In this document: in pieces, positions 33,226 through 45,725 of the stretch
Layout of the letters: the number at the start of each line of letters is the position of its first letter
Position numbering within the stretch: the first letter of the stretch is position 1
Assembly (NCBI GenBank): GCA_905221605.1
Contig: CAJNDS010001458.1
Location: 124,001 to 188,000 of the forward strand
Length of the DNA stretch: 64,000 bases
Source: Symbiodinium natans
Lineage: Eukaryota; Sar; Dinophyceae; Suessiales; Symbiodiniaceae
Direction of reading: 5' to 3'
The notes under the pieces: generated by a model
Told to the model about the DNA's origin: nothing
The model's input: only the letters and a program-made list of their open reading frames with translations
Database searches by the model: none
Made by a program: the position numbers and the translations under genes

Positions 33226-33243
33226 GGCCAAGCTCCGCTACCA
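33226..33243 (-). promoter_or_regulatory. Primer-binding site (initiator tRNA-Met type)
   Basis: Directly after the 5' LTR the element strand reads TGGTAGCGGAGCTTGGCC. Copia elements commonly have TGGTATCAGAGC-like sites complementary to the initiator tRNA-Met 3' end; this differs at a few positions, as expected for a different host tRNA. Confidence 0.75.
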
Positions 33244-33390
33244 TGAACAAACTCACGATCTTTTGCAACTCGATTCTGAGCCTGAATGTCGCATCACGAT
33301 CTCATTTCAAGATGCTACTCCTACAAGGTCCAAAAGTCACATTCTGTTCAAGCAAAATATGGTTCACGGTACGGGAGAAAATGTTGATCA
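33244..33390 (-). repeat. 5' LTR (147 bp)
   Basis: Identical to 24823-24969 over its full length. Expected to carry promoter and polyadenylation signals. Confidence 0.92.
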
Positions 33391-33395
33391 ACTAT
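33391..33395. repeat. Target-site duplication, right (ACTAT)
   Basis: Matches 24818-24822. Confidence 0.9.
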
Positions 33396-33610
33396 TTCAG
33401 GGCTTCTCTTTCAACCCTATAGCGTCAGAAACGATAATTCAGAGCATAATGCACACCGAAGGTTCCTATATTAAAACTTCAGAGAACTTTCTATGCGAAC
33501 AGGTTACCCTATGAACACTTCCTGCACGAACAGGCGTCTTGCACCGTCCTTTCTTAGAGAAGTCGGCGTTGGGCGCTTGTCTGTTAAAGGAACATATACC
33601 GTGTGACCGG

Positions 33611-33940
33611 GGCAAGAAGTTGAAGGTGAGTCGAACATGGACTTTGTTGGATGGCACTTTTAGCGACATGTCGGCTGCATATGCTCCATGGCAGAATGGA
33701 CTTGTGGAAAGAAAAGGGGCTGTTTGGAAAGCGGTTTATTCAAAGACTTAGATGGAGACGTATCCTAGAAGCAAACAAGAAACCCAAGAGCTCATTGATC
33801 AGATCAACAATGCTGTGAACAGTATGTCACGTGTTGAAGGGTTTTCGCCTTTTCAGCATATGTGTGTGTTTGGTAGAGATTTGAGGGTGCTTGGCATGAT
33901 TAGTTACGACCATGAGCAGAGGTTTTTGCAGGGTGTTTGA
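33611..33940 (+). pseudogene. Integrase fragment of a second retroelement
   Basis: The plus-strand frame reads SAAYAPWQNGLVERKGAVWK, the typical integrase stretch around the last catalytic Glu. It then hits an in-frame stop at 33749-33751 and continues in the same frame as QETQELIDQINNAVNSM and GFSPFQHMCVFGRDLRV before a final stop near 33938. Gag, protease and RT are absent. It lies just outside the intact element and on the opposite strand, so it is an older, broken element unrelated to the insertion at 24823-33390. Confidence 0.75.
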
Positions 33941-34011
33941 ACCCTGGGTTCGAACTTGTGGAAGGGGGGTTGGGAGGGGGGAACAGACAAATCTCGAACT
34001 TAGGTTGAACC

Positions 34012-34182
34012 CAGGGTACCCTGGGTTCAACCCAGGGTTCGAATATAGAGTTCCCGAACTCAGGGTTCGAACATAGAGTTCCCGAACCCAGGGTTCGAAC
34101 ACAGAGTTCCCAAACCCAGGGTTCGAACATGGACTTTCCGAACCAGGGTTCGGACATAGAGTTCCCGACCAGGGTTCGAACA
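34012..34182. repeat. 28-bp minisatellite
   Basis: About six units of CAGGGTTCGAACATAGAG followed by TTCCCGAACC, preceded by the near-palindrome CCCTGGGTTCAACCCAGGG at 34018-34036. Confidence 0.9.
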
Positions 34183-34380
34183 TTTGAGGTGGGGTGGTCC
34201 CAGAGAGGAGGGGGGGTACGGGAAGGGGAGGGGGGGGGGCGGAGTTCCCGAACACATAGAGTTTGAAGGGGGCTTAAAAGTAAAGGGGGGGGGGCTTAAA
34301 GGGAGGCTTAAACGGGGGCTAGAGAGGCTTAAGAGGGAGGCTTTAGGGGGCTGAAAAAAAGGGGGCTTAAGGGCGACTCG
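34183..34380. repeat. G-rich tract with GGCTTAA repeats
   Basis: Long G runs and repeated GGGGGCTTAA or GGGAGGCTTAA motifs. Confidence 0.8.
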
Positions 34381-34794
34381 AAACATTTCTTTATCTTGAA
34401 GATGAGAGTGAAAAAACGCAGAGCTCTTTTTCACTCCACGCTTGAGCCAAAACACACAAGGTGTTCGGCAAGTCTCTCGCAGAGTCAGCGCAGCTTCACT
34501 TTCGTGAATTCCATCTCAACTTTGTTAAACAAAGGAGGAACACATGCAAACGTCCTAGTGCTTCTAAGGACTTCAGTGCTTCAGCAAAACAAGGATACAA
34601 GTGCACAGCCACTCTGCTCGAACCTCAGTACGACGACACGAGCGAAGCGAGGGTCGGCGGCCAAGGTTTGAAGAGCAAACTCAGAGCAACACGCACTTCC
34701 TCAAGGATGCTCCTAAAGCATCTCTGGTGCTTCTTTGCTCATCATGCACACTCCAATCATCTCACGTCAAGCTCAAAGCAAGAAACACTTTCAA
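34381..34794. other. Unassigned sequence at the edge of the mosaic field
   Basis: No homology seen to the repeats that follow. Several short plus frames are open but none is recognisable. Confidence 0.5.
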
Positions 34795-37700
34795 GCGCGG
34801 AAACAATGCCGGGACCGGAAAGAGCAAGACATGTACCTCTGGTCCCATCGGAGCAGCTTCTTTTATGTACTCACCTTATCGAACTCCAAAACAGTGCTCA
34901 TGAGACATGCCAGAGCCGTAGAACCAAGGTGCCCGTCAGATGTAGGTTCAATGGATCGGGTGCACTGTTCGAGCAGCCCCGCACGCCCTGAACTAGGATC
35001 TGGATTCCACCAAGTGACTGGTCTCCAGGAGATCACTTTCCTGGAATCCACCGCAATTCGATCCTGGAATCCACCGCAATTCGAACTAGCATTCTCGCGC
35101 GCCACAAAACCGCGCCCTACGCACCTTGACTTGGAGTACCGGGTGGTGTATTTCACACAAGGTGCCTGTCCTCGCTTCGGAAAAGTTCAAAACTGTTTGC
35201 TGAATCTGAATAGGCTCTGAGAATGCTCTGACCCTTCCCGAGAGTGGCCTGATGGTTTCAGAGCTCTTTTTGGGGTTAGACACGCAACAAGCCGCCGGGC
35301 ATTCCATATCCCAACCGTAGTGGCCCTCCACCGAACTAGCCATAACCTAGCGTTCAGGCCTATTGCGTGCAAACGCAGAATGCGGGTTTCATCTGCCTGC
35401 CGAGCAGAGCCTATTGCTGAGCCGCGTGCAGATGTCTGGCAGAACTCTCTTGGGGGAGCTGGGAAGGTTGGATCTGAAGTCATGAAGGGATTGTTTTGCA
35501 GGAGCTTCCTGAGATGCAGAGCAGTGTCAGCTGCTATATCAGCTTTGGATGGCGATGACACACGTCGCAGTCAACGTCAGTGCCCTCTCAAGTGGGCTGC
35601 AAGAACCTGGCAAGCATAGATCGTCCCAAGGTTCGTGATAGCGGAGCCAGTCGGAGCCCCTTGTGCCGCGTCAGAGCCTTCTCAGTCCTTTTCGCTGAAT
35701 CGTCACGCAGACCCCTCGGCCATCAGCACCCCCTCTCTGTCGGCAATAACGGTTGTTCAAATGTGTTTGGGGCCATGTGATCGTCACGCAGATCCCTCGG
35801 CCATAAACAGCGACAAGGGGTGGAGTACCCCGCTTTCGGCAAGAACGGTTGTTCACGGCCCTCTAATATCTGTGCAGGACTCGGTGGTAGGTCGAGGCGT
35901 GCCTGCGACATTTACCAACCCCTTCGGCAAGGGCTGCTTGCTCTGTGCGGCGCTGCCATTTGCTGACCTTGTGCCGACCTTGCGGCGTACGCCAAGCGCA
36001 GCTTTCAGGCACACAGCAGACCTCAGACCAGGTTTTTCATACGCATCCGGAACTCCGGCGAGGTGCTCGAGCAGAACGTTGAGGCCTCGAGTGCCTATGG
36101 TCTCCGACATCGTGAGGATCTACTGTGCTGTTCAAAATGCCGGAGTGACCCAGAGTGCTCTTTCGAGCCAGGCGTAGTCCGATAGACACTTTCTTCGTGG
36201 CCACTGGTTGCGTGCAGGCACTTGCACCTGGCTGACCGACAGTGCCAAGCCCCCTAGGTCACCCGTCACCGCATCCAGCACCAGGGTATGGCAGAGCAGC
36301 CAGGTCTGTCAAAGCAGCCTTCTTGCACAGCTGACTGAGCAGAATCATTTCGTGAGGGTTAGGTCCGTTGGTCCGGCCTTCATGCCTTTGTCCGCACTCC
36401 TCCGCGCTATGGCTTCATTGACTGTGAGTCGGAAGGCTTGTTCATAACGCCCAAAGGGACGTAAGAAGAGTCCAGTTCTCTCTCTCAGTCGTTGCGGGCC
36501 AGCCATGGCCAGGCCAGGCGTTCTTCATGCACAGAGTATTGGACCAGGCCGGCATAGACGGCATAGACGTGCCATAGTTTGCCTAGCAAGGTCCAAACCT
36601 AGGCGGCGTTCCTGCACTTGTGATGCAGGGGCGTGAGAGCCTCTTCCTGGTGAAAGAGCAGCCCCGAGCGTCTTGAGTCAGTGATCAGCACGCAATCGGC
36701 GACAAGGGCGATCTCCTTGCGCTGAGTATCGTGGTGATGTGCTGACCTTGTGCTGACCTGGCAGCGCTCGCCATGAACTTTGCAGCTTTCAGGCAGAGAG
36801 CGCACTGCAAGACAGCGCTGGAGCTTATTTTGGCAGCCGTCCCCAGACCGCACGTCTCATCCACATCCGGAACTCCTGTGAGGTGCTCCAGCAAAGCGTT
36901 GAGGCTTCGAGTGCCTATGGTCACCGACATCATGAGGATCTACTGTGCTGTTCAAAGTGCCGGAGTGACCCAGCGTGCTGTTTCGAGGGAGCGGTAGTCC
37001 GATAGACTGTCAGGCGACGCTGGTACACTTGTCATCTGCACGCACTTACAAGTTACCTTTCCTACTTCAACCAAAGGCGTTCAGTGCTACAGGCACTTGC
37101 TCCTGGCTGACCGACAGTGCCAAGCCCCCTAGGTCACCCGTCACCGCATCCAGCACCAGGGAATGGCAGAGCAGCCAGGTCCTTCAAAGCAGCCTTCTTG
37201 CACAGCTGACTGAGCAGAATGAGTCAGGGTCAGGTCCGTTGGTCCGGCCTTCGTCCCTTTGTCCGCACTCCGCCGCGCTGTGGCCTCATTGACTGTGAGT
37301 CGGAAGGCCTGTTCATAACGCCCAAAGGGACGTAAGAAGAGTCCAGTTCTGTCTCTCAGTCGTCGCGGGCCAGCCATGGCCAGGCCAGGCGTTCTTCATG
37401 CACAGTGTGTTGGACGAGGCCGGCATAGACGGCATAGACGTGCCATAGTTTGCCTAGCAAGGTCCAAACCTAGGCGGCGTTCCTGCACTTGTGATGCAGG
37501 GGTGTGAGAGCCTCTTCCTGGTGAAAGAGCAGCCCCGAGCGTCTTGAGTCAGTGATCAGCACGCGCTCGGCGACAAGGGCGATCTCCTTGCGCTGAGTAT
37601 CGTGGTGATGTGCTGACCTTGTGCTGACCTGGCAGCGCTCGCCATGAACTTTGCAGCTTTCAGGCAGAGGGCGCGCTGCAGGACAGCGCTGGAGCTTATT

Positions 37701-40700
37701 TTGGCAGCCGTCCCCAGACCGCACGTCTCATCCACATCCGGAACTCCGGTGAGGTGCTCGAGCAAGGCGTTTGGGCTTCGAGTGCCTATGGTCTCCGACA
37801 TCGTGAGGATCTACTGTGCTGTTCAAAGTGCCGGAGTGACCAAGCGTGCTTTGACATATTCTTCGTGGCCACTGGTGCCTTGAGTGCATCGGCTGCTACA
37901 GGCACTTGCACCTGGCTGACCGAAAGTGCCAAGGCCCCCAGGTCAGCCTTCACCACATCCAGTGCCAGGATGTGCCAAAGCACCCAGGTCTGTCAGGCCC
38001 TTGAGCGGGGTTGAGAAGCAGCCTTCTTGCACGGCTTAGTGAGCAGCTGCCGCGCGCTTAGGCTGACAAAGCCCACGAATACAAAAATTGGGAAATGTAG
38101 TTGCGTGTCCTACTCTGCCCTGAAACGTCCTGAGCCGTCTCGCAAAGAAGCCCAGGAGTTGAGATGATACAGGAACAGTCCACGATGGCCATGGACTGCC
38201 GACATCGCCATCGATGGTCGTGGATCATGACAAGTAATCTGCCGGCTTAGCTTCGGTGCCTGTACTAGGTCCCTCGCAGCTGCAGCACTGCAGAGGGACA
38301 CCGTACTCTGGAGTACAATTCCGTCAGGTCCGGCCTTCAGCCCTTTGTCCGCACTCCGCCCCGCGGCTGTATGGCTTCGTTGCCTGGAACATAAGAAGTG
38401 GGCAAGCGGAAACAATGCCGGGACCGGAAAGAGCAAGACATGTACCTCTGGTCCCATCGGAGCAGCTTCTTTTATGTACTCACCTTATCGAACTCAAAAA
38501 CAGTGCTCATGAGACATGCCAGATTCGTAGAACCAAGGTGCGGCCCGTGTAGGTTCAACGGATCGGGTGCACTGTTAGGGCACCCCCGCACGCCCTGAAT
38601 TAGGATCTGGATTCCAGGAGATCACTTTCCTGGAATTCTCGCACGCCACAAACCCGCGCCCTACGCACCCTGACTTGGAGTACCCGGTCGTGTATTTCAC
38701 ACAGGGTGTCTGTCCTTGCTTCGGAAGAGTTCCCAACTGTTTGGGGCTGTTTCTAAATAGGCTCTGAGAATGCTCTGACCCTTCCCGAGAGTGGCCTGAT
38801 GGTTTCAGAGCCCTTGTGGGGGTTAGACACGCAACAAGTCCCCGGGCATTCATATCCCAACCGTAGTGGCCCTCCACCGAACTAGCCCTAACCTAACGTT
38901 CAGGCCTATTGCGTGCAAACGCAGAATGCGGGTTTCATCTGCCTGCCGAGCAGAGCCTACTGCTGAGCCGCACGCAGATGTCTGGCAGAGCTCTCTTGGG
39001 GGAGCTGGGAAGGTTGGATCTGAAGTCATGAAGGGATTGATTTTCAGGGGCTTCCTGAGACGCAGAGCAGTGTCAGCTGCTGTATCAGCTTTGGATGGCG
39101 ATGACACACGTCGCAGTCAACGTCAGTGCCCTCTCAGGTGGGCTGCAAGAACCTGGCAAGCATAGATCGTCCCCAGGTTCGTGATAGCGGAGCTGTTCGG
39201 AGCCCCTTGTGCTGCGTCAGACCTGCTCAGTCCTATTCGCTGAATGGTCACGCAGACCCCTCGGCCATCAGCACCCCCTCTCTGTGGGGCCATGTGATCG
39301 TCAGGCAGACCCCTCGGCCATAAACAGCGACAAGGGGTGGAGTACCCCGCTTTCGGCAAGAACGGTTGTTCACGGGCCTCTAATATCTGTGCAGGACTCG
39401 GTGGTAGGTCGAGGCGTGCCTGCGACATGTACCAACCCCTTCGGCAAGGGCTGCTTGCTCTGTGCGGCGCTGCCATTTGCTGACCTTGTGCCGACCTTGC
39501 GGCGTACGCCAAGCGCAGCTTTCAGGCACACAGCAGACCTCAGACCAGGTTTTTCATACGCATCCGGAATTCGAGTGCCTATGGTCTCCGACATCGTGAG
39601 GATCTACTGCGCTGTTCAAAGTGCCGGAGCGACCCAGCGTGCTGTTTCGAGGGAGCGGTAGTCCGATAGACACTTTCTTCGCGGCCACTGGCGCCTTGCG
39701 TGCAGCGGCTGCTACAGGCACTTTCACCTGGCTGACCGAAAGTGCAACGCCCCCTAGGTCACCCGTCGTCGCATCCAGCACCAGGGTATGGCAGAGCAGC
39801 CAGGTCTGTCAGGCCATTGAGCCCTGTTGAGAAGCAGCCTTCTTGCACGGCTGAGTGAGCAGTGCCGCGCGCTTAGGCTGACAAAGCCCACGAATACCAA
39901 AATTGGGAAATGTAGTTGCGTGTCCTACTCTGCTTTGAAGCGTACTGAGCCGTCTCGCAAAGTAACCCACAGGAGTTGAGATGATACAGGAACAGTCCAC
40001 GATGGCCATGGATTGCCGACATCGCCATCGATGGTCGTGGATCATGACAAGTAATCTGCCGGCTTAGCTTCGGTGCCTGTACTAGGTCCCTCGCAGCTGC
40101 AGCACTGCAGAGCGACACCGTACTCAGCAGTTCAATTCCGTCAGGTCGGGCCTTCAGCCCTTTGTCCACACTCCGCCCCGCGGCTGTATGGCTTTGTCGC
40201 CTGGAGCAAAAGAGGTTGGCAAGCGGAAACAATGCCTGGACCAGAAAGAGCAAGACATGTACCTCTGGTCCCATCGGAACAGCTTCCTTGATGTAATCAC
40301 CTTATCGAACTTAAAAACAGTGCTCATGTGACATGCCAGAGCCGTAGAACCAAGGTGCGGCCCATGTAGGTTCAATGCATCGGGTGCACTGTTAGGGCAC
40401 CCCCGCACGCCCTGAATTAGGATCTGGATTCCACCAAGTGACTGGTCTCCAGGAGATCACTTTCCTGGAATTCTCCCGCGCCACAAACCCACGCCCTACG
40501 CACCCTGACTTGGGGTACCCGGTGGTGTGTTTCACACAGGGTGCCTGTCCTTGCTTCGGAAGAGTTCCCAACTGTTTGGGGCTGTTTCTAAATAGGCTCT
40601 GAGAATGCTCTGACCCTTCCCGAGAGTGGCCTGATGGTTTCAGAGCCCTTGTTGGGGTTAGACACGCAGCAAGCCCCCGGGCATTCCATATCCTAACCGG

Positions 40701-43365
40701 AGTGGCCCTCCACCGAACTAGCCCTAACCTAACGTTCAGGCCTATTGCGCGCAAACGCAGAATGAGGTTTCATCTAGCAGAGCCTTGTGCTGAGCCGCGT
40801 GCAGATGTCTGGCAGAACTCTCTTGGGGGAGCTGGGAAGGTTGGATCTGTAGTCATGAAGGGATTGATTTTCAGGAGCTTCCTGAGATGCGGAGCAGTGT
40901 CAGCTGCTATATCAACTTTGGATGGCGATGACACACGTCGCAGTCAACGTCAGTGCCCTCTCAGGTGGGCTGCAAGAACCTGGCAAGCATAGATCGTCCC
41001 AAGGTTCGTGATAGCGGAGCTATGCGGAGCCCCTTGTGCTGTTTCAGCGCCTGCCCAGGACTATTCGAGCCGTGCGGCACTCGATGTGCTTGGGGCCATG
41101 TGATCGTCACGCAGACCCCTGGGCCATGAACACCTAAAAGCCACGGAGTACACTTTTGGGAAAAGTGTTGTTCACTGCCTCTGGTATCTGTGCAAGACTC
41201 AGCGGGGGGCTCGAGCAATGGCTTCGACACTCTCCAGCCTCCCCTACCTTACTCCAACAGCGACAAGGGCACTCTGCTTGCGTCGTTGCGATTTCCTGAC
41301 CTTGTGCCGAAATGGGGCACAGCACACCACAAGACAGCACCGGAGCAATTCTTTGCAGCTGTCGTCAGACCAGGTTTTTCAGAACATATGCATCCGGAAC
41401 TCCGGTGAGGTGCTCGAGCAAGGCGTTTGGGCTTCGAGTGCCTATGGTCTCCGACATCGTGAGGATCTACTGTGCTGTTCAAAGTGCCGGAGTGACCCAG
41501 CGTGCTCTTTCGAGGGAGCGGTAGTCCGATAGACACCTTCCACTTGCGCCTGGCTGACCGACAGTGCCACGCCTCCTAGGTCACCCGTCACTGCATCCAG
41601 CACCAGGGTAGGGCAGAGCAGCCAGGTCCTTCAAAGCAGCCTTCTTGCACAGCTGACTGAGCAGAATGAGTCAGGGTCAGGTCCGTTGGTCCGGCCTTCA
41701 TCCCTTTATCCGCACTCCTCCGCGCTATGGCTTCATTGACTGTGAGTCGGAAGGCTTGTTCATAACGCCCAAAGGGACGTAAGAAGAGTCCAGTTCTGTC
41801 TCTCAGTCGTCGCGGGCCAGCCATGGCCAGGCCAGGCGTTCTTCATGCACAGTGTGTTGGACCAGGCCGGCATAGACGGCATAGACGTGCCATAGTTTGC
41901 CTAGCAAGGTCCAAACCTAGGCGGCGTTCCTGCCCTGCACTTGTGATGCAGGGGTGTGAGAGCCTCTTCCTGGTGAAAGAGCAGCCCCGAGCGTCTTGAG
42001 TCTGTGATCAGCACGCGCTCGGCGACAAGGGCGATCTCCTTGCGCTGAGTATCGTGGTGATGTGCTGACCTTGCGCTGACCTGGCAGCGCCCTCCATGAA
42101 CTTTGCTGCTTTCAGGCAGAGGGCGCGCTGCAGGACAGCGCTGGAGCTTATTTTGGCAGCCGTTCCCAGACTGCACGTTTCATACGCATCTGGGACTCCG
42201 GTGAGGTGCTCGAGCAAGGCGTTTGGGCTTCGAGTGCCTATGGTCTCCGACATCGTGAGGATCTACTGTGCTGTTCAAAGTGCCGGAGTGACCCAGCGTG
42301 CTCTTTCGAGGGAGCGGTAGTCCGATAGACACTTTCTTCGCGGCCACTGGCGCCGTGCGTGCATCGGCTGCTGCAGGCACTTGCACCTGGCTGACCGAAA
42401 GTGCCAAGGCCCCCAGGTCAGCCTTCACCCTGTTGAGAAGCAGCCTTCTTGCATGGCTGAGTGAGCAGCTGCCGCGCGCTTAGGCTGACAAAGCCCACGA
42501 ATACCAAAATTGGGAGATGTAGTTGCGTGTCCTACTCTGCCCTGAAACGGCCTGAGCCGTCTCGCAAAGAAACCCACAGGAGTTGAGATGAAGCAGGAAC
42601 AGTCCAGGATGGTCATGGACTGCCGACATCGCCATCGATGGTCGTGGATCATGACAAGTAATCTGCCGGCTTAGCTTCGGTGCCTGTACTAGATCCCTCG
42701 CAGCTGCAGCACTGCAGAGGGACACCGTACCCTGCAGTACAATTCCGTCAGGTCCGGCCTTCAGCCCTTTGTCCGCACTCCGCCCCGCGGCTGTATGGCT
42801 TCGGTGCCTGGAACATGAGAAGTGGGCAAGCGGAAACAATGCCTGGACCAGAAAGAGCAAGACATGTACCTCTGGTCCCAGCGGAGCAGCTTCCTTGATG
42901 TAATCACCTTATCGAACTTAAAAACAGTGCTCCTGAGACATGCCAGGGCCGAAGAACCAAGGTGCGGCCCGTGTAGGTTCAATGGATCGGGCGCACTGTT
43001 AGGCCAGCACGTTGCCACCGCCAGGCACACGATCTGGGATGTGGGAGTGGTCTTTGCGCTTAGGCTGACAAAGCCCACGAATGCTAAGATTGGGGAATGT
43101 AGTTGCGTGTCCTACTCTGCCCTGAAACGGCCTGAGCCGTCTCGCAAAGAAGCCACAACGGGTGAGATGATACAGGAACAGTTCACGATCTCCATGGACA
43201 GTGCGGACATCGACAGCGCTTGTGGTGGGATCATAACAGGTAATCTGCCGGCTCAGCTTCGGTGCCCGTACTAGGTCCCTTGCAGCTGAAGCGCTGCAGA
43301 GGGACGACATACTCTGCAGTACAATTCCGTCAGGTCCGGCCTTCAGCCCTTTGTCCAGCACTGCG

Positions 43366-44833
43366 ACCCGTGGCTTCGTTGCCTGCGAGTCGACAGGCCT
43401 GTTTATAAGACGTGGGCAAGCCCAAACAGTGCCTGGACCAGAAATGAGGAAGACATGTACCCCTGGTCCCATCGGAACAGCTTCCTTGATGTGATCGCCT
43501 TATCGAACTTAAAAACAGTACTCATGAGACAGGTGCGGGCCGTCAGATGTAGGTTCAATGGATCGGGTGCACTGTTCGGGCAGCCCCGCACGCCCTGAAC
43601 TAGGATCTGGATTCCACCAAGTGACTGGTCTCCAGGAGATCACTTTCCTGGAATCCCCCCGCGATTCGAGCTAGCACTCTCGCGCGCCACAAACCCGCGC
43701 CCTACGCACCCTGACTTGGAGTACCCGGTGGTGTGTTTCAAACAGGGTGTCTGTCCTTGCTTCGGAAGAGTTCCCAGCTGTTTGGGGCGGTTTCTAAATA
43801 GGCTCTGAGAATGCTCTGACTCTTCCCGAGAGTGGCCTGGTGGTTGCAGAGCCCTTGTTGGGGTGAGACACGCAACAAGCCCCCGGGCATTCCATTGCCA
43901 ACCGTAGTGGCCCTCCACCGAACTAGCCCTAACCTAACGTTCAGGCCTGTTGCGTGCAAACGCAGAATGCGGGTTTCATCTGCCTGCCGAGCAGAGCCTT
44001 TTGCTGAGCCGCGTGCAGATGTATGGCAGAGCTCTCTTGGGGGAGCTGGGAAGGTCGGATCTGAAGTCATGAAGGGATTTGTTTCAGGAGCTTCACTGCG
44101 ACCCGTGGCTTCGTTGCCTGCGAGTCGACAGGCCTGTTTATGAGACGTGGGCAAGCCCAAACAGTGCCTGGACCAGAAATGAGCAAGACATGTACCCCTG
44201 GTCCCATCGGAACAGCTTCCTTGATGTGATCGCCTTATCGAACTTAAAAACAGTACTCATGAGACAGGTGCGGGCCGTCAGATGTAGGTTTAATGGATCG
44301 GGTGCACTGTTCGGGCAGCCCCGCACGCCCTGAACTAGGATCTGGATTCCACCAAGTGCCAAGTGACTGGTCTCCAGGAGATCACTTTCCTGGAATCCCC
44401 CCGCGATTTGAACTAGCACTCTCGCGCGCCACAAACCCGCGCCCTACGCACCCTGACTTGGAGTACCCGGTGGTGTATTTCACACAGGGTGTCTGTCCTT
44501 GCTTCGGAAGAGTTCCCAGCTGTTTGGGGCTGCTTCTAAATAGGCTCTGAGAATGCTCTGACCCTTCCCGAGAGTGGCCTGATGGTTTCAGAGCCCGTGT
44601 TGGGGTTAGACACGCAACAAGCCCCCTTGCATTCCATATCCCAACCGTAGTGGCCCTCCACCGAACTAGCCCTAACCTAACGTTCAGGCCTATTGCGTGC
44701 AAACGCAGAATGCGGGTTTCATCTGCCTGCCGAGCAGAGCCTTTTGCTGAGCCGCGTGCAGATGTCTGGCAGAACTCTCTTGGGGGAGCTGGGAATGTTG
44801 GATCTGAAGTCATGAAGGGATTGATTTTCAGGA
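43366..44833. repeat. 734-bp tandem duplication within the field
   Basis: GACCCGTGGCTTCGTTGCCT at 43366 recurs at 44100. The junction lies near 44095, where the first unit is cut after TTCAGGAGCTTCA. Confidence 0.85.
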
Positions 44834-44949
44834 GCTTCCTGAGATGCAGCGCAGTGTCAGCTGCTATATCAGCTTTGGATGGCGACGACACACGTCGCAG
44901 TCAACGTCAGAGCCCTCTCAGGTGGGCTGCAAAAACCTGGCAAGCATAG
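44650..44949 (+). other. Module carrying two overlapping antisense open frames
   Basis: Representative of a module present in a dozen or more copies. The plus frame (99 codons, starting MALHRTSPNLTF) and an opposite-strand frame (44382-44891, starting MSSPSKADIAADTALHLRKL) overlap and are both open. The same pair occurs at, for example, 35320-35619/35187-35561, 61043-61342/60736-61284, and reversed at 50310-50609/50368-50811. Neither resembles a family I know. They may be pseudo-exons or non-coding. Confidence 0.35.
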
Positions 44950-45459
44950 ATCGTCCCAAGGTTCGTGATAGCGGAGCCAGTCGGAGCCCCTTGTGCTGCA
45001 TCAGCGCCTGCTCAGTCCTCTTCGCTGAATCGTCAGGCAGACCCCTCGGCCATCACCCCCTCTCTGTCGGCAATAACGTTTGTTCACTGCCTCTGGTATC
45101 TGTACCGGACTCAGCCACGGGGTGAGGAATGGCTTCGGAACTCTCCAGCCTGCCCTACCCTTGATCCAGGGCGGGTGGTCACTCACTCGGTGACAAGAGC
45201 AATAATTTCCTGACCTTGTGCCGACCTTGCGGCGTACGCCATGTGCAGCTTTGGGGCACAGCACACCACAAGACAGCACCGGAGCCCTTTTTTGCAGCTG
45301 TCGTCAGACCAGGGGTTCCAGAACATGCGCATCCGGAACTCCGGTGAGATGCTCGAGCAAAGCATTGAAGCTTCGAGTGCCTATGGTCTCCGACATCGTG
45401 AGGATCTACTGTGCTGTTCAAAGTGCCGGCGTGACCCAGCAGGCCTCTGAAACTTCATA

Positions 45460-45725
45460 GATTCAGCCGTTTAGGATGACATGAAGAGTCCAACGCATGC
45501 CCAGACCCCCCAAACACGCCGCCCCCGCCTCCCACACCGCCCGGTCACCCCCCTCCTGTTTGGATTGTGTAGTTAAAAGGGCCTCAGTGCATGCCCAAAC
45601 CCTCCCCTAAACACGTCACCCGCCTTTAACACCAGGGCTCACATCAAAACCAAACGCTTAGCAATGTGGGCAAATGCACACCTGCAGTTCACTGCTTAGT
45701 CTCATACTCTCGCCGTGGAGCAATA
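45460..45725. other. Unique spacer in the mosaic field
   Basis: About 265 bp of C-rich sequence (e.g. ACCCCCCTCCTGTTTGGATT) not seen in the other copies. Confidence 0.6.

Larger units (their letters stand above)
24823..33390 (-). mobile_element. Complete Ty1/copia-like LTR retrotransposon
   Basis: 8568 bp bounded by 147-bp direct repeats (24823-24969 and 33244-33390) that are identical base for base, begin TG and end CA, and are flanked by 5-bp ACTAT duplications. It is read on the minus strand: 5' LTR on the right, primer-binding site, 686-bp leader, a single 2390-codon Gag-Pol frame, 3' tail with purine tract, 3' LTR. Gene order protease, integrase, reverse transcriptase, RNase H defines the Ty1/copia superfamily. 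Identical LTRs plus an unbroken frame indicate a recent insertion and possibly an active copy. Confidence 0.93.
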
